From positions 2,232,001-2,296,000 of the forward strand of contig OZ176050.1 in NCBI GenBank assembly GCA_964247055.1: 64,000 nucleotides of DNA, in the 5' to 3' direction. The position numbers and the translations under genes were made by a program. The DNA is from Paragordius varius (taxonomy: Eukaryota > Nematomorpha). Below are positions 61,994 through 64,000 of this stretch, piece after piece. The notes beneath the pieces are model-generated. The model worked only from the letters and a program-made list of their open reading frames with translations, did no database searches and was not told where the DNA came from. Each line of letters starts with the position of its first letter. Positions within the stretch are counted from its first letter, which is position 1.

Positions 61994-64000
61994 TTTGGCG
62001 CGATCTATTTTTTTACCTCATTACATTCGCGCATGGAGAAATTAGGTCTGGAAGCATATGATCCCGCAACTAGCTTTGATGATTATATAAATAGAATGTT
62101 AAAAGTGAAATTAATTCAAGGAGATGACGAAACAAAAAAATGTTATTGGCCTATATCGGTTTATCCCATCTTCCAAAGTTGAAGAAATTTTTTATCCCGT
62201 ACTGTTAGAAGAAGTGGCCTGGGATGGGTAGCAGCTGGAAAAAAAGTATTTGTTCTGACATACAATGTGTTTGCAGCCAGGTTCCAGTTTACGCAACTCC
62301 GAAGGGAACCCACGGAATCAGTGATGGATTATTTGATTCGGGTAAAGGAATGTGGTGCCCAGTGTAACTTTGGGCAAGATGCAATCCTAGAATCAGAGAT
62401 AGGTTTGTTGGAGGATTACAACTCAAGAAATAGATTCGTTCACAAAATTTCCAGATGCAATGTGGGACCATAACGTTGGAGATGGTGGTAAAAATGGCAA
62501 TGGCGTACGAAAAACAGTTGTTTGATTGATCAGAATCCCGGCAATATGCAGGTTGTGATGATAAGAAAAAAGTGTGGAAAATGTGGATACGTGCATGCGA
62601 TCAACTGGTGTCCCGCTTCAAACAAAGAGTGTTATTGATGCAAAGGACGAGGTCATTTTGGCAGGTGCCGGCGAATTAATATAGTGAATGGTAACAATAA
62701 TAATAATGAAGCCCGACAAGCAAGTCTAAATGGCCATTGGGTGAGGATGTTGTAAGATACCGGAGCTCAAATATCATAGATTGGGAAAAGCACGTGGCTG
62801 GAGATTGGAAAGAAGATCTTAGCACCCGCGGGTCCTATAGTTGGGTTAAACCATCAAGGTGTAGATGGTAGATGTGAAATGGAACGGTATGGTCAAACAG
62901 TTGGAATGTATGGTTACCAGGGAGGATTGGGGTAACATTTTTGGGTTACCGTGGATGAAAAGCTTTTAACGTAGATTTCCAGAGGCTGTAGTTGTTAAAA
63001 ATGAGTTACGTGGATTTAAATAATTTAAGGATAAGTTTTGTGAGATTGGATGTTCCACTGGACCAAAATCAAGTTGTTGCTCAAAAAGGGAGCCCCAAAA
63101 GATTTTCACCCAGGAGGGTACCTATCCAGCTTCAGTCTAAGGTGGAGAGTGAATTAAAGAGGCTTGAAAGTCTGGGTATCAGAGTCCATATACCCCTCGC
63201 AAACACGAATTAACTGGGTAACTCCGTTGGTGATAGTTAAAAAGAATAATAATGTTCGCATATATGGTTATTTTAGGGTTACTGTTAACCCAATTCTGGT
63301 TCTTGTCGATCATTTTATTCCAACGTTCGATCAATTAGTGTTCAAAATGGGGCAAAGAAAAGTTTTTACGACCCTAGATCTAAAAGAAGCTTACTGGCAA
63401 ATGCCGATACACCAAGATTACCAACATTTACTCGCGTTCAGTTCACATATAGGTCTGATTTAATAGACTGCCATTTGGAATATCTAGTGCACCCACGATA
63501 TTTCAACAAATTATGGATGAGTTATTAAAAGATTGTCCAGGTACAACGGTTTACTTAGATGATGTAATTGTTAGTGGAACAACGGTAATGGACCATAAAG
63601 ATAACTTAGAAAAAGTTTTGAACAAATAAGCTACTGTAGGTTTGGAATTAAAAAAGAATAAAATTCAATTAGCTCGTTCCTCAGTGTCATACTTAGGCTA
63701 TATAATTTCAGACAAAGGAATAAACCTGATAACGAAAAAGTTAAAGCGATTTTGAATTGTCCTACACCTACCAATAAAACATCACTTCGGTCTTTTTGGG
63801 AATGTTAAATTTTCACGCTTGTTTTATTCCATCTTTGCATGCTACGATCGCGGATTTACATACGCTCACAGGTGCTAAGAAACGGTGTTGGTCGACAAAA
63901 GAAGAGATGATTTTTGATAAAGCTAAACTGTTGGTAAGTAATGCATTATATCTAACATCGTTTAACCCAAACCTTCCGTTAGTGTTGGAAACAGATGCAT
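61739..64000 (+). mobile_element. Ty3/gypsy LTR retrotransposon fossil, copy B, cut by window end
   Basis: Plus-strand copy of the element at 48811-52996. 5' LTR 61739-61993; gag about 62030-62480; a CCHC zinc-knuckle region with GHFGRCRR (about 62540-62690); protease (about 62740-62770); reverse transcriptase with LDLKEAYW and YLDD (about 63290-63570); and the start of RNase H with ETDA at the very end. Broken by several interruptions. It sits in the same LINE position as copy A, ATAAT next to the LTR being the likely target repeat. The right part lies beyond the window. Confidence 0.85.

Overview
The window is AT-rich eukaryotic DNA from an animal. It carries spliced host genes (an M17 leucine aminopeptidase, a seven-helix receptor, the cohesin regulator PDS5, ribose-5-phosphate isomerase and an unrecognised proline-rich scaffold protein) among many decayed transposons. 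The most telling trait is intron size. Besides ordinary introns of 50 nt to 6.5 kb, I can place about fifteen introns of only 21-31 nt. In three genes they cluster at the 5' end. Small 5' introns with larger 3' ones are known in schistosome flatworms, and introns averaging under 30 nt are known in dicyemids. I therefore suspect a flatworm or another lineage with shrunken introns, but I cannot name the species.

Layout. 1-2.7 kb: a decayed Ty3/gypsy element. 2.7-6.7 kb: an AT-rich dispersed repeat and a LINE reverse-transcriptase remnant. 6.7-17.6 kb (minus): a complete leucine aminopeptidase gene of 14 exons and 482 codons. Its fifth intron contains a whole receptor gene on the opposite strand (12.2-17.0 kb). 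17.9-26 kb: repeats, including a 1.5-kb foldback element with 21-bp tandem arrays in its arms, two related MITEs and a mariner fossil. 26.3-36.3 kb (minus): PDS5 in about 29 exons. 36.3-42.2 kb: a 61-bp minisatellite, a dispersed repeat and the last two exons of an unrecognised minus-strand gene. 42.2-44.6 kb: a two-exon gene for a 692-residue protein with six repeats that each carry an EPIY-type tyrosine motif, most of them with an SH3-ligand-like proline motif.

47-64 kb: two copies of one composite (an RTE-type LINE with a Ty3/gypsy element inserted at the same site) lie in opposite orientation. Between them, in a 5.7-kb spacer, sit the ribose-5-phosphate isomerase gene and a second mariner fossil. 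The two copies look more alike than the two LTRs inside one copy, which points to duplication of the composite long after the insertion.

The host genes do not form a pathway. Aminopeptidase and isomerase are housekeeping enzymes of the cytosol, PDS5 acts on chromosomes, the receptor sits in the plasma membrane, and the repeat protein looks like a signalling adaptor. All coordinates come from reading splice signals and protein similarity by eye.
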